Of a DNA stretch of 64,000 nt, positions 32,430 to 43,286 are shown one piece after another; the stretch's first letter is position 1; each line of letters starts with the position of its first letter. The DNA is taken from contig JAYPUA010000015.1 in assembly GCA_038133845.1 (NCBI GenBank), positions 5,104 through 69,103 on the forward strand, written 5' to 3'. Both the position numbers and the translations under genes were made by a program. The notes under the pieces were generated by a model. That model did not search any database and was not told the origin of the DNA. It was given only the letters and a program-made list of their open reading frames with translations. This stretch comes from JAYPUA01 sp038133845. GTDB lineage: Bacteria; SAR324; NAC60-12.

Positions 32430-33923
32430 TCAGGAAGGCTTCACTCCGGAGACACGTCTCACCGCATCGCGCGAGCCGTGGTGCAGCAGCATCTGGAAAG
32501 CTTCCGTTACAGCGGCCGCAAAATCCTCGTCTGCGGCCAGATCCGTACCAAACACCTCGTGCACCTGCAACAGCGCCTGTACATAGGCCGGTCCTCGCTC
32601 CGGGTGCCACCCCCTCGCATCACACAGTCCCGAAGTCTCGGCAAGCGTCTGGAAGCGTTCAGACAGCGGGTCTTGCACCGTGAACTCCTCCTGCTGCTCG
32701 CTGCGCCCCGTGACGTAGCGCATCCACCCCGCCACAGCGAGGACAATCCCAGGGCTTGACGCTCCGGAGCGTCGCCGATCCCGGAGCGTCCCCAGCAGGC
32801 GCTGCGGGAGCTTCTGCGAGCCATCCATCGCGATCTGATACAGCCGGTGCCGCAACGCCGGGTTGGCGTAGCGCTCCAGCAGCGCGTCCCGGTAGGCTGA
32901 GAGGTCCGTTCCAGCAGGCATGTTCAGCGTTGGCCGGATCTCCTCGTCCATCATCTTCCGGATCAACCCGGCAAACTCAGGGGTGCTTACGGCATCGGAG
33001 ACGAACTCCAGCCCGGCCAAGAACCCGAGATAGGCCAGGGTCGAATGCGTCCCGTTGAGCATCCGCAGCTTCATGTGCTCGAAGGGCCGGACGTCCTCCA
33101 CCATCTGTGCTCCGACCTGATTCCACCCGGGCCGGCCTGCGGCAAAGCGGTCCTCGATGACCCACTGACGGAACGGCTCACCAATCACCGGACTTGCGTC
33201 CTTTCCTCCCAGCAAGCGCTCCACGGCAGCGCGGTCGGCCTCCGTTGTTGCCGGGACGATGCGGTCGACCATTGTACAAGGGAAGGTCACCTCCTGTGAA
33301 ATCCACTCCGCCAGTTCCGGACTCTGCAGGCGGGCCAGCTCCAGGGTCAACCCCTGCACCATGTGGCCATTCTCCGGGAGGTTGTCGCAGCACAGGACGG
33401 TGAGCCCGGTGCCTCCAGCCTGGCGGCGGCGGTTCAGCGCCTCAACGATGAGCCCCAGCGCGCTGTGAGGCGAGCCTGGATCTCTGAGGTCGTGAGCAAT
33501 GTCCGGATGTTCCGGATTGAGCTTGCCGGTCGCCGGGTCGTGGCAGTAGCCCTTTTCGGTCACCGTCAGCGAGACGATCCGCGTCTGCGGAGCAGCCATT
33601 CGATTCAGGACCGCCTCTGGAGCTTCCAGAGCGAACAGGATCTCCCGGACCGCTCCGATCACCCGAATTTGGTCCCCGGAGCCATCACGTTCCAGCAGGG
33701 TGTAGAGCCCCTGTTGCGGTTGAAGCTGATCACGGATGTCCGGACGCTTCAGGCTGACGCCACAAATCGCCCAGTCTCCACCGAAGCGCTCCAGCACCTC
33801 GTCCGTGTACAGCGCCTGATGCGCTCGATGAAAAGCCCCCAGTCCCAGATGGACGATGCCAATTTCCGAGGCCTCGCGCTGATAGCGCCGGGCGAAGTGT
33901 TCTTGCAGTGCAGCAGCAGTCAT
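32430..33923 (-). CDS. uxuB: Mannitol-dehydrogenase-family polyol/uronate oxidoreductase (fructuronate reductase-like)
   Basis: 497 residues. IGIVHLGLGAFHRAHQALYT (nucleotide-binding opening), VSLTVTEKGY, and the catalytic K-x4-N-x2-H in HMKLRMLNGTHS place it in the long-chain mannitol dehydrogenase family. It lies three bases after uxaC, so D-fructuronate reductase (to D-mannonate, or tagaturonate to altronate) is the natural reading. D-arabinitol or mannitol dehydrogenase would be the alternative without that context. The gene is the last of the uxaC-uxuB operon. Confidence 0.88.
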   Translation of the reverse strand: MTAAALQEHFARRYQREASEIGIVHLGLGAFHRAHQALYTDEVLERFGGDWAICGVSLKRPDIRDQLQPQQGLYTLLERDGSGDQIRVIGAVREILFALEAPEAVLNRMAAPQTRIVSLTVTEKGYCHDPATGKLNPEHPDIAHDLRDPGSPHSALGLIVEALNRRRQAGGTGLTVLCCDNLPENGHMVQGLTLELARLQSPELAEWISQEVTFPCTMVDRIVPATTEADRAAVERLLGGKDASPVIGEPFRQWVIEDRFAAGRPGWNQVGAQMVEDVRPFEHMKLRMLNGTHSTLAYLGFLAGLEFVSDAVSTPEFAGLIRKMMDEEIRPTLNMPAGTDLSAYRDALLERYANPALRHRLYQIAMDGSQKLPQRLLGTLRDRRRSGASSPGIVLAVAGWMRYVTGRSEQQEEFTVQDPLSERFQTLAETSGLCDARGWHPERGPAYVQALLQVHEVFGTDLAADEDFAAAVTEAFQMLLHHGSRDAVRRVSGVKPS

Positions 33924-33926
33924 GAC

Positions 33927-35345
33927 TCACTCAAACAGGTAGGCTCTCTTGACGAGCCGGTAGGCCAGGTCGATGGCAACCTCGCAGGCTTCCTCCTCGG
34001 GCAGACGGTGCTCACAGACCAGTTCGGCCAGGAAGCGACAGTCGATGCGTCGGGCCATGTCGTGACGAGCTGGGATCGAGAGAAACGCCCGGGTGTCGTC
34101 GTTGAATCCAACTGTGTTGTAGAATCCAGCGGTCTCGGTGGTATGCTTGCGAAAGCGCAACATGCCTTCCGGGCTGTCGTGGAACCACCACGCCGGTCCC
34201 AGCTTGAGGACGGGATAGTGTCCGGCAAGTGGCGCCAGCTCACGGCTGTAGCTGGTCTCATCCAGCGTGAAGAGGATGATGCTCAGACCAGGCTCATTCC
34301 CAAAGCGGTTGAGCAGCGGCTGCAAGGCCTGCACGTAGTCGGTACGCGTTGGAATGTCCGCCCCCTTGTCACGTCCAAAGCGTTGGAACAGCGGCACGTT
34401 GTGATTGCGGAAGGAGCCCGGATGAATCTGCATCACCAGCCCATCCTCCAAGCTCATCCGGGCCATCTCCGTGAGCATCTGCCCTCGGAACATCTCGGCC
34501 CGCTTCCCGGAGAGTTCACCGGCCTGCGCCTGCGCGAACAGCTTCTCACACTCCGAGGCCTCCAGGTTGGCCGTCACTGCGCTCGGGTGCCCATGGTCGG
34601 TGGAGGTCGCTCCCAGGCTCTTGAAGAACTCCCGGCGCTGCATCAGCGCCTTCAGGTAGCCGGACCAAGTCCGTGTGTCCTCTCCGGTCAGCTCTCCCAG
34701 ACCCTCCACGTTCGCCGCAAAGCCTTCAAACTCCGGGTCCACTACCGGGTCCGGCCGATAGGCTGTGACCACCCTTCCGGACCAACCCGATTCGCGAATC
34801 TTTCGGTGGTGCCTCAATTCATCCAGCGGAGACTCGGTCGTCGCGATCACCTCAATGTTGAAGCGCTCGAACAGCGACCGCGGGAGAAAGGCCTCTGTGG
34901 ACAGCTTCGCGTTGACCTCGTCATAGATCGCGTCCGCGTTCTCCGGAGTGAAGGGCAACTCCACCCCAAGCACTTCGTGCAGCGCGTGGTCAAACCACAT
35001 CCGCGACGGGGTCCCCCGGAAGAGAAAGAAGTTCCGGGCAAAGGTGTTCCAGATCTGGCGTCGGTCCGACTCCACCTCCGTACCGTCCTGCGCCGGAATG
35101 CCCAGAGACTCGAGAGAGATCCCCTGACTGTAGAGCATCCGGAAGAGGTAATGGTCCGGAATCAGAAACAGATCCGTGGCATTCCCAAACGGCGCGTTCT
35201 CGGCAAACCAGGACGGGTCCGTGTGACCGTGTGGGCTAACGATCGGAAGATCTCGAACCTCAGCATAGAGCCGGCGCGCCACAGCACGCTGATCCGGGTC
35301 CGAAGCGAACAGACGATCGGGGTGATTGTAGCGAGATTCAGTCAT
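33927..35345 (-). CDS. uxaC: Uronate isomerase
   Basis: 472 residues from ATG 35345 (a GTG at 35378 is possible but has no ribosome site). It converts D-glucuronate to D-fructuronate and D-galacturonate to D-tagaturonate. Typical UxaC segments are IVSPHGHTDPSWFAENAPFG (the HxH metal site), ATDLFLIPDHYLFRMLYSQG, and the late RHDMARRIDCRFLAELV. With uxuB it forms the first two steps of hexuronate catabolism. Mannonate dehydratase, kinase and aldolase are not in the window. A short AT-rich imperfect palindrome (about 35392-35406, TTAATATATCAA) sits in the promoter gap and may be a -10 region or operator. Confidence 0.93.
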   Translation of the reverse strand: MTESRYNHPDRLFASDPDQRAVARRLYAEVRDLPIVSPHGHTDPSWFAENAPFGNATDLFLIPDHYLFRMLYSQGISLESLGIPAQDGTEVESDRRQIWNTFARNFFLFRGTPSRMWFDHALHEVLGVELPFTPENADAIYDEVNAKLSTEAFLPRSLFERFNIEVIATTESPLDELRHHRKIRESGWSGRVVTAYRPDPVVDPEFEGFAANVEGLGELTGEDTRTWSGYLKALMQRREFFKSLGATSTDHGHPSAVTANLEASECEKLFAQAQAGELSGKRAEMFRGQMLTEMARMSLEDGLVMQIHPGSFRNHNVPLFQRFGRDKGADIPTRTDYVQALQPLLNRFGNEPGLSIILFTLDETSYSRELAPLAGHYPVLKLGPAWWFHDSPEGMLRFRKHTTETAGFYNTVGFNDDTRAFLSIPARHDMARRIDCRFLAELVCEHRLPEEEACEVAIDLAYRLVKRAYLFE

Positions 35346-35458
35346 GGGCTCAGCAGAATGTTCAAGGGTTACAGACACTTTTTCGGTCGATTAATATATC
35401 AATCCGCCGTTGAGGATAGCGGCAAGTGAAGTGGAGTTCAAGCGCTTCGTGGGCTTTT

Positions 35459-36157
35459 TCAGGACGCTGGAGCGTTGAGGCTGGGAATGAGGTTGCGCCG
35501 CGACCACTGCACGATGTGCTCATCCAGTTGGGCAACGGCCTCGGAGAGGTGTCCAGAGTGGATCAACCGGGCGATGTGCACATGCCCGGCAAGCGAGGTT
35601 TGGGTGGCTTCGTCCGAGCGGGAGATGTAGTGGCGCAGCGTCTCGATCATGGAGTTGATCTGGTCGTAGTGCTCGAGCAGGAAGCTGTTGCTGCTCGCGA
35701 GGAAGAAGTTCCGGTGAAACTCCGTGTCCAGACGCAGATAGTCTTCACGGTCTTCGGCCCCCTGATGCTGCTCCATCTGCTGCAACGTCGCGTTCAGCTG
35801 AGCGTCCAGTTGCTCCGGGTTGCGCTCCACCGCATAGCGCAACGCCTGAGACTCCAAGGCAAAACGCAGCTCGCAGAAGGCCACCAGTTGCTCCTGGTTC
35901 ATGGAGAACACCTTGTAGCCCTTGTGCGTTTCCGAAACCACAATCCCTTCAGACTTGAGGACCGAGAGCGCCTCCCGGACGGGAGTTTTGCTGATCCCCA
36001 ACGCCTGCGAGAGCGCCACTTCAGTGAGCGGTTGGCCCAGCACCAGCTCTCCCCGGATGATGCTGTTCCGGATACTTTCCACCGAGGCCTCCACCAAAGA
36101 CTTCGGACGGTTCTTCAATTCCAGCACTCGTCTCCTCAGAACATCATAAAGCGGCAT
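35459..36157 (-). CDS. GntR/FadR-type transcriptional regulator
   Basis: About 232 residues from MPLYDVLRR; starts further upstream (GTG near 36200 with AGGA, or TTG at 36223) are possible. The winged HTH is SLVEASVESIRNSIIRGELV, then LTEVALSQALGISKTPVREA. The C-terminal FCD effector domain holds the histidine/aspartate pattern RLDTEFHRNFF and the late GHVHIARLIHSG. It lies upstream of uxaC in the same direction and is divergent from the rhamnose operon, with a GTATAC palindrome in between. Likely ligand: a uronate or rhamnose pathway intermediate. Confidence 0.9.
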   Translation of the reverse strand: MPLYDVLRRRVLELKNRPKSLVEASVESIRNSIIRGELVLGQPLTEVALSQALGISKTPVREALSVLKSEGIVVSETHKGYKVFSMNQEQLVAFCELRFALESQALRYAVERNPEQLDAQLNATLQQMEQHQGAEDREDYLRLDTEFHRNFFLASSNSFLLEHYDQINSMIETLRHYISRSDEATQTSLAGHVHIARLIHSGHLSEAVAQLDEHIVQWSRRNLIPSLNAPAS

Positions 36158-36232
36158 CGAGCCGGATTTCAAAATCGCTCCGGCTCCAAGAAAAACACTT
36201 GCGCTTTCCTGAACGCTCCTCAAATATCAGAC

Positions 36233-36244
36233 ATCGTATACAAT
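36233..36244. promoter_or_regulatory. GTATAC operator between the GntR gene and the rhamnose operon
   Basis: ATCGTATACAAT, a near-perfect palindrome of the form TxGTATACxA used by FadR-subfamily regulators (compare ExuR/UxuR-type TTGGTATACCAA). It sits in the divergent gap, about 75 bases from the regulator start and 60 from the Gfo/Idh start, so one site could control both directions. Confidence 0.7.
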
Positions 36245-36257
36245 ATCTCAAGAAGAA

Positions 36258-36301
36258 ATTCAGGGAGGAGGATACGAAACCATGCATTCAGGGAGGAGGA
36301 G
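36258..36301 (+). repeat. Duplicated ribosome-binding segment
   Basis: ATTCAGGGAGGAGGA occurs twice, 28 bases apart. The first copy is a Shine-Dalgarno for an 8-codon leader frame, and the second for the Gfo/Idh gene. The duplication created the leader frame or was kept because of it. Confidence 0.6.
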
Positions 36302-36308
36302 CACATGA
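36282..36308 (+). CDS. Eight-codon leader peptide frame
   Basis: ATG with GGGAGGAGG eleven bases upstream encodes MHSGRRST and stops at TGA, overlapping the ATG of the Gfo/Idh gene as ATGA. A perfect ribosome site and exact coupling argue it is translated, either to deliver ribosomes to the main gene or to tune its translation. It is too short for homology, and chance cannot be excluded. Confidence 0.45.
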   Translation: MHSGRRST

Positions 36309-37363
36309 GCCGCAAAGCGCGGATTGCCGTTGTCGGGGCCGGATGGTGGGCCTGTGAGTACCACATCCCGCACGTTCTGGCCAACCCGGATGCCGAGTTG
36401 GTGGGCATCTCTCGGCTGGGATCCGAGGAGCTGCAGAGAATCCAGGAGCGATTCGGGATTCCGTTTGGAACCGAGGACCACACGAAGCTGTACCACCAGT
36501 CTCTGGATGGCGTGATCGTCGCTTCCCCTCACGTCCTGCATGCGGAGCATGCGTCCCACGCGCTGCGGCAGGGCTGTCATGTCCTCGTCGAAAAGCCAAT
36601 GGCGACCCGGGCCGAGGAAGCTCGCCTGCTGCAGGCGCTGGTGCAGGAGTCCGGCAAAGCGCTGATGACCCCGTACGGATTGAATCACACCCACTACATG
36701 GAAGCCGCTGCCGACCAGGTGCATTCCGGACGCATTGGCGAGATCCAGCATGCCGTGCTGCACATGTCTTCGGCGCTGATGGACCTGTTTGGCGGCGAGC
36801 CGATGCTAGAGACCCAGGACCACATGTACCGTCCTCTGGCCTCCACCTGGTCCGACCCTCAGCGCGCCGGCGGATATGGCTGGGGACAGCTGTCTCACGC
36901 ACTGGCGGCCTTGTTCTTCGTCGCCCCGCTTGAGCCCCGAAGCGTCCACGCTCACACCGTCCGCTCCTCAACTGGGGCGGACTACTTCGACGCTGCCGTG
37001 GTGCGTTTTCAAAACGGCGCCTCGGCGACTCTCTCCGGAGCGGCCGGTCTCCCCAAGCACGCGCCTCCCCAACTCGACCTCAAGCTCTACGGCACCGAAG
37101 GAATGCTCCTGCTCGATGTCGAGCCTGAGCGTGAGCGCCTGCAAGTCCGACGCTTTGATGAAGACGACACCTTCGTGACCATTGAGCGAAACGGAGGGTT
37201 CGGATCCTACTCCACCCAAGAGTCCGTGAACCGCTTCATCAGCCTCTGCCTCGGGCAGCCGGCGCGCAACTGCGGAGATGTCCACGTGGGAGCCCAAACT
37301 GTCCGGGTCCTTGAGGCGCTGTATGCTTCGGCACACGCAGGAGAAACCATTGTCTGCCCCTGA
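36305..37363 (+). CDS. Gfo/Idh/MocA-family NAD(P)-dependent dehydrogenase
   Basis: 352 residues. The Rossmann opening IAVVGAGWWACEYHIPHV is followed by GVIVASPHVLHAEHA and the family lysine motif HVLVEKPMAT. The C-terminal beta-sheet domain carries substrate residues (GYGWGQLSHALAALF). It is the first gene of the rhamnose operon, with a strong GGAGGAG site. It may oxidise a sugar such as L-rhamnose at C1, or a derivative. The SDR at 43287 is the other candidate for that step. The next gene starts six bases after its stop. Confidence 0.9.
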   Translation: MSRKARIAVVGAGWWACEYHIPHVLANPDAELVGISRLGSEELQRIQERFGIPFGTEDHTKLYHQSLDGVIVASPHVLHAEHASHALRQGCHVLVEKPMATRAEEARLLQALVQESGKALMTPYGLNHTHYMEAAADQVHSGRIGEIQHAVLHMSSALMDLFGGEPMLETQDHMYRPLASTWSDPQRAGGYGWGQLSHALAALFFVAPLEPRSVHAHTVRSSTGADYFDAAVVRFQNGASATLSGAAGLPKHAPPQLDLKLYGTEGMLLLDVEPERERLQVRRFDEDDTFVTIERNGGFGSYSTQESVNRFISLCLGQPARNCGDVHVGAQTVRVLEALYASAHAGETIVCP

Positions 37364-37369
37364 GCGCTC

Positions 37370-38260
37370 ATGAACCTTCAGCAAGAATACATCCAGCAGG
37401 GCTTCACCCTCGTTGAGGAGTTGTTTCGGGAGGAGGACGTCCGTGCCCTGCAGCAGGCAACCGATGAGTTGATCGAGCGATCTCGGGAGCACACGGCCTC
37501 CGACCATCGGTTCGACTTGGAGCCGGATCACTCTCCGGAGCGTCCCCGGGTGCAGCGCATCAAGGTGCCTCACAAGCAGCATCCGGTCTTTGCAGAGGCC
37601 GTGAGGCATCCTGGGGTGCTGAACGTGTTGCGCGAGCTGCTGGGCGAAAACGTACGATTCCGCAACAGCAAGCTCAACATCAAGGCGGCTCAAGGCGGCT
37701 CGGCTGTGGACTGGCACCAGGACTGGGCCTTCTATCCGCACACCCACTCCGGCTTGCTGGCCGTGGGGATCATGATTGATGACATTGGGGAGGACAACGC
37801 TCCGCTGATGGTGGTTCCGGGCAGCCACCAAGGGCCCGCGCTGAACCACCATTTCAATGGAGTCTTCAGCGGTTCGGTCAATCCGGAGCAAGAGGGTGTC
37901 GACCTCTCTCAGGCAGTCAAGCTCACTGGCCGTGCCGGCTCGGCCAGCTTTCATCACGTCAAGGCGCTACACGGTTCCAGCCCCAACCACTCGGAGCGTC
38001 CGCGGCGTCTCCTGCTCTTTGAATATGCCGCAGCCGATGCCTGGCCGCTGGTTGACTTCGAGGTGTACGGAGACTTCGCTGAATACGAGGAGAAGATGGT
38101 CCTCGGCCACAGCACGTTGCAGCCGCGGTGCGAGCCAGAGCAGATCATCATGCCCTACCCGCGCCCGCCGAATCCGGACTCGATCTACCGGATACAGGAA
38201 TTCCGTCGGCAGTCTCTTGGATCGACTGCGGCTCAACCTCTTCATGGAGTGCAATCATGA
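37370..38260 (+). CDS. Phytanoyl-CoA dioxygenase (PhyH) family protein in the rhamnose operon
   Basis: 296 residues. The Fe(II) ligands are in VDWHQDWAFYPHT (HxD) and the distal His in ALHGSSPNHSERPRR with the 2-oxoglutarate arginine. LMVVPGSHQGP is a family hallmark. It is a different subgroup from the protein at 28462. Such dioxygenases often hydroxylate small polar molecules, so demethylating, desulfating or otherwise trimming a modified sugar is conceivable in a rhamnose operon. No direct evidence. Its stop overlaps the mutarotase start as ATGA. Confidence 0.88.
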   Translation: MNLQQEYIQQGFTLVEELFREEDVRALQQATDELIERSREHTASDHRFDLEPDHSPERPRVQRIKVPHKQHPVFAEAVRHPGVLNVLRELLGENVRFRNSKLNIKAAQGGSAVDWHQDWAFYPHTHSGLLAVGIMIDDIGEDNAPLMVVPGSHQGPALNHHFNGVFSGSVNPEQEGVDLSQAVKLTGRAGSASFHHVKALHGSSPNHSERPRRLLLFEYAAADAWPLVDFEVYGDFAEYEEKMVLGHSTLQPRCEPEQIIMPYPRPPNPDSIYRIQEFRRQSLGSTAAQPLHGVQS

Positions 38261-38574
38261 GTCAGAACTTTGCCTGGATCCTTGAAGTCCGTCCCGGCTA
38301 CGAGGAGGAGTACAAGAAGCGCCATGAAGAAATCTGGCCGGAAATGGTCGAGATGCTCCGCGATGCCGGAGTGCGCAACTACTCGATCTTCCGGCACGGC
38401 CTGACGCTCTTTGGCTACTTCGAGACCGATGACCTTGAGCAAACCATCGAGGCCATCAACGCGAGTGACGTCAACCGGCGCTGGGGCGAGTACATGAGCC
38501 CGATCATGAAGATCGAGGTCGATCCGCAACGCAACTTTCCCTACCTGCTGCCGTTGCAGTGGCACATGGATTGA
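38257..38574 (+). CDS. rhaM: L-rhamnose mutarotase
   Basis: 105 residues, the usual RhaM length. It interconverts alpha and beta L-rhamnopyranose. Family features are FAWILEVRPGYEEEYKKRHE, IWPEMVEMLRDAGVRNYSIF with the catalytic His in RHEEIWPE, and DVNRRWGEYM. Co-translation with the PhyH gene, and the ABC transporter starting 20 bases later, mark the whole unit as an L-rhamnose operon rather than a generic sugar one. Confidence 0.94.
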   Translation: MSQNFAWILEVRPGYEEEYKKRHEEIWPEMVEMLRDAGVRNYSIFRHGLTLFGYFETDDLEQTIEAINASDVNRRWGEYMSPIMKIEVDPQRNFPYLLPLQWHMD

Positions 38575-38593
38575 CCCGCCTCTGAGGAAATCT

Positions 38594-40105
38594 GTGAACT
38601 CTACCGTCCCTCCCATCCTGGAAGTCCAGGGGCTCTCCAAGCGCTTCGACATGACGCAGGCGCTACGAGACGTCTCGCTGCAGCTCCATCCGGGAGAAAT
38701 TCATGCTCTGGTTGGAGAAAATGGCGCCGGGAAATCGACCCTGATCAAGATCCTCACCGGAATCCAGGGTGCAGACGAAGGAGAGATGCGACTCGCCGGA
38801 AACCCCGTCCGCCTCGCCAACTCCCAAGAGGCTCAGGCGCAGGGAGTCGCGGCAATCTATCAGGAGCCCATGGTCTTTCCGGACCTGGATGTGGCCGAGA
38901 ACATCTTCATCAGCCACCGCAACCGAGGAGCCTGGGTCCGCTGGGGCAAGATGTACGAGGACGCAGAGAAGATCCTCTCCGATCTGGGGATGAACCTGGA
39001 CGTCCGGGCTCCGGCAAGTGGGCTGACTCTGGCCTCGCAGCAGGCGGTCGAGATCGCCAAGGCCATCTCGCTCAACGTCAAGGTGCTCATCATGGACGAG
39101 CCCACAGCCTCGCTCTCCAACCACGAGGTCGAGCAGCTCTTCAAGGTTGCCCGCAAGCTGCAGCAGGAGAACGTCGCGGTGCTCTTCATCAGCCATCGCT
39201 TGGATGAGGTCTTTGAGATCGCCGACCGGATCACCGTACTTCGTGACGGACAGCACATCTCCACGCGCCCGGTTGCCGAGGTCACACGGGAGAGCCTGAT
39301 CCAGGAGATGGTTGGCCGGGAGGTCGATCAGTTCTATGCCTCGCGCCAGGCCCGCCAGCGCGGCAAGCGCCTGCTCTCGGTCCGGAACCTGGGACGCGAG
39401 GCCACCTTTTCCGGGATTCAGTTTGACCTGCATGAAGGCGAGGTTCTGGGATTTGCCGGACTGGTCGGTTCGCGAAGGACCGATGTGGGGCTGGCGCTGT
39501 TCGGCATTCAGCCTGCCGACTCCGGAACCATTGAGCTGGAAGGACAGACCGTGACCCTCACCAACCCCCGGATTGCCCAGAAGCTGGGGCTGGCGTACAT
39601 GACGGAAGACCGTCGCAAGCTCGGGCTGGCCATGCCGCTCTCGATCACCTCCAACATCACCCTCCCGGCTTTGGGACGCTACCTCGCTGGCCTCGGGTTC
39701 ATCCGGACAGACCAGGAGCGGCAGACCGCGGAAGAATACAAGAGCCGCCTGCAGATCAAGGCACCCACGCTTGCCCATGAGGTCGGGAAGCTCTCCGGAG
39801 GGAATCAGCAGAAGGTGATGTTCAGCAAGTGGCTCAACACTCAGCCCAAGGTCTTCATTTTGGATGAACCCACCCGCGGCATTGACGTCGGGGCAAAAGC
39901 CGAGGTCCACGCCATGGTCCGGGAGTTGGCCGAACAGGGGATGGCCATCCTCTGCATCTCCTCGGACCTCCCGGAGGTGCTGGCCATGAGCGACCGGATC
40001 CTGGTGATGCGCGAAGGGCGGCAGATGGGCATTGTCGATGGAGCCACCGCCACCCAGGAATCGGTCATGTCCCTGGCGATGGGAGAGTCCCGGGAGGCCG
40101 CATGA
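38594..40105 (+). CDS. rhaT: Rhamnose-type sugar ABC transporter, double ATPase subunit
   Basis: 503 residues with two ATPase domains (CUT2 class, like RbsA/MglA). The first has Walker A GENGAGKST at 41-49 and Walker B VLIMDEPTAS. The second has the usual degenerate Walker A (GLVGSRRTDVGLALF), a good signature KLSGGNQQKV and FILDEPTRGID. GTG start. It powers uptake through the two permeases that follow; its stop overlaps the first permease start as ATGA. Confidence 0.95.
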   Translation: MNSTVPPILEVQGLSKRFDMTQALRDVSLQLHPGEIHALVGENGAGKSTLIKILTGIQGADEGEMRLAGNPVRLANSQEAQAQGVAAIYQEPMVFPDLDVAENIFISHRNRGAWVRWGKMYEDAEKILSDLGMNLDVRAPASGLTLASQQAVEIAKAISLNVKVLIMDEPTASLSNHEVEQLFKVARKLQQENVAVLFISHRLDEVFEIADRITVLRDGQHISTRPVAEVTRESLIQEMVGREVDQFYASRQARQRGKRLLSVRNLGREATFSGIQFDLHEGEVLGFAGLVGSRRTDVGLALFGIQPADSGTIELEGQTVTLTNPRIAQKLGLAYMTEDRRKLGLAMPLSITSNITLPALGRYLAGLGFIRTDQERQTAEEYKSRLQIKAPTLAHEVGKLSGGNQQKVMFSKWLNTQPKVFILDEPTRGIDVGAKAEVHAMVRELAEQGMAILCISSDLPEVLAMSDRILVMREGRQMGIVDGATATQESVMSLAMGESREAA

Positions 40106-41132
40106 ACGCGCTGCAGGGACTGCGCCCGGAGAAGCTGCGAGAACTGGTGCTGCTGCTGCTGATCGTGGCGGTGCTGGTCTTCTTCAGCAGCATGATCGAG
40201 AACTACCTCAACGCCCGGCTGTTCAACCGAGTCTCGGCCAGTGTGGCCCTGATGGCGGTGCTGGCCATCGGGCAGACAATGGTGGTGCTGACACGCAACA
40301 TCGACCTGTCCGTGGGCTCCATCGTCGGGTTTACCGCCTACTTTGTCGGCCAGCAGCTTTCCCAGAACAACGAAATGCATCCGGTGCTGGCGATCGTGAT
40401 GGCCGTGGGGGTCGGGGCCTTGATGGGAGGAATCAACGGGGTCTTGGTGGCTTACTGCCGGATCCCCTCAATCATTGTCACTCTGGGGACGATGGCGCTC
40501 TACCGGACGCTGCTGGTCGAGTACTCCGATGCCCAGACCGTCCTGACGGTCAATCTGCCTCGCTGGCTGCTCAACCTCCCCAGCCTGAACGTCTTCAGCA
40601 TCGACCGGCTCCACTTGCGGGTGATGGTGTTGGGCATGATCGCAGTTGTGGTGCTCTTTCAGATTCTGCTCAGATACACCTCTTTCGGGCGCAAGCTCTA
40701 TGCGATCGGCTCCAACCCGGAGGCCGCCAGGATGGCCGGATTTGCAAATCAGCGCATCGTGCTCTCCGCGTTTCTGCTCTGCGGAGCGCTGGCCGGGCTG
40801 ACCGGGTTCATGTTCCTCGCACGCTTCGGCAACATCACCGTGGTCGCCGGAATCGGGTTTGAGCTGAAGTCCGTGGCGGCAGTCGTCGTTGGCGGGGTCA
40901 ACATCTTTGGAGGCTCCGGAAGCGTGGTTGGAGCGTTCCTCGGTGCCGCCCTGATCGACCTGTTGGAAAACAGCCTGATCCGCTGGCTCCAGATCAGCGA
41001 GTTCTGGCGCGACGCGCTGCTCGGACTGCTGATCCTCACGTCCGTGGCCACCGACAGCGTGATCATGAAGCGCTTCCAAGGCTACTGGGCCCGGAAGCAG
41101 GCTCAGGCAGTTCCGGAAACTCAGGAGAGGTG

Positions 41133-41133
<1 letters not shown>
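40102..41133 (+). CDS. rhaP: Rhamnose-type ABC transporter permease 1
   Basis: 343 residues, about ten hydrophobic segments. CUT2 permease hallmarks are VLTRNIDLSVGSIVGFTAY, YAIGSNPEAARMAG (the cytoplasmic coupling loop contacting the ATPase) and VVVGGVNIFGGSGSVVGAFL. The charged tail (KRFQGYWARKQAQ) is cytoplasmic. Confidence 0.94.
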
Positions 41134-42095
<962 letters not shown>

Positions 42096-42185
42096 ACTCT
42101 TTCGGGAACTTGCCTATGCTGCCATGACTACTCTTGAGCCCCAAACCCACTTTGATTGCAACCCCTCAAAACAAGGGAAAAACAG

Positions 42186-43223
<1,038 letters not shown>

Positions 43224-43237
43224 GCCTGCCCACTCAC

Positions 43238-43257
43238 GCGGGGGTTTCGGCCCCCGC
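43238..43257 (+). terminator. Hairpin after the binding-protein gene
   Basis: GCGGGGG-TTTCGG-CCCCCGC, very stable, 15 bases after the rhaS stop, with no T-run. It probably acts as a partial terminator or 3' mRNA shield that keeps binding protein in excess while the operon continues. Confidence 0.65.
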
Positions 43258-43286
43258 CTTCACTCCGAAACAAACAGGAATGTCAC

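Noticed and set aside
33363..35429. Long plus-strand frame opposite uxuB and uxaC
   Set aside because: The opposite strand has full-length enzyme homology; this frame is low in recognisable motifs and has no ribosome site.
35426..36304. N-terminal extension of the Gfo/Idh frame covering the GntR gene region
   Set aside because: The Rossmann motif and the strong ribosome site fix the start at 36305; the extension is antisense to a clear regulator.
38663..39910. Minus-strand frame opposite the rhamnose ABC ATPase
   Set aside because: The plus-strand ATPase motifs are complete and the antisense protein resembles nothing.
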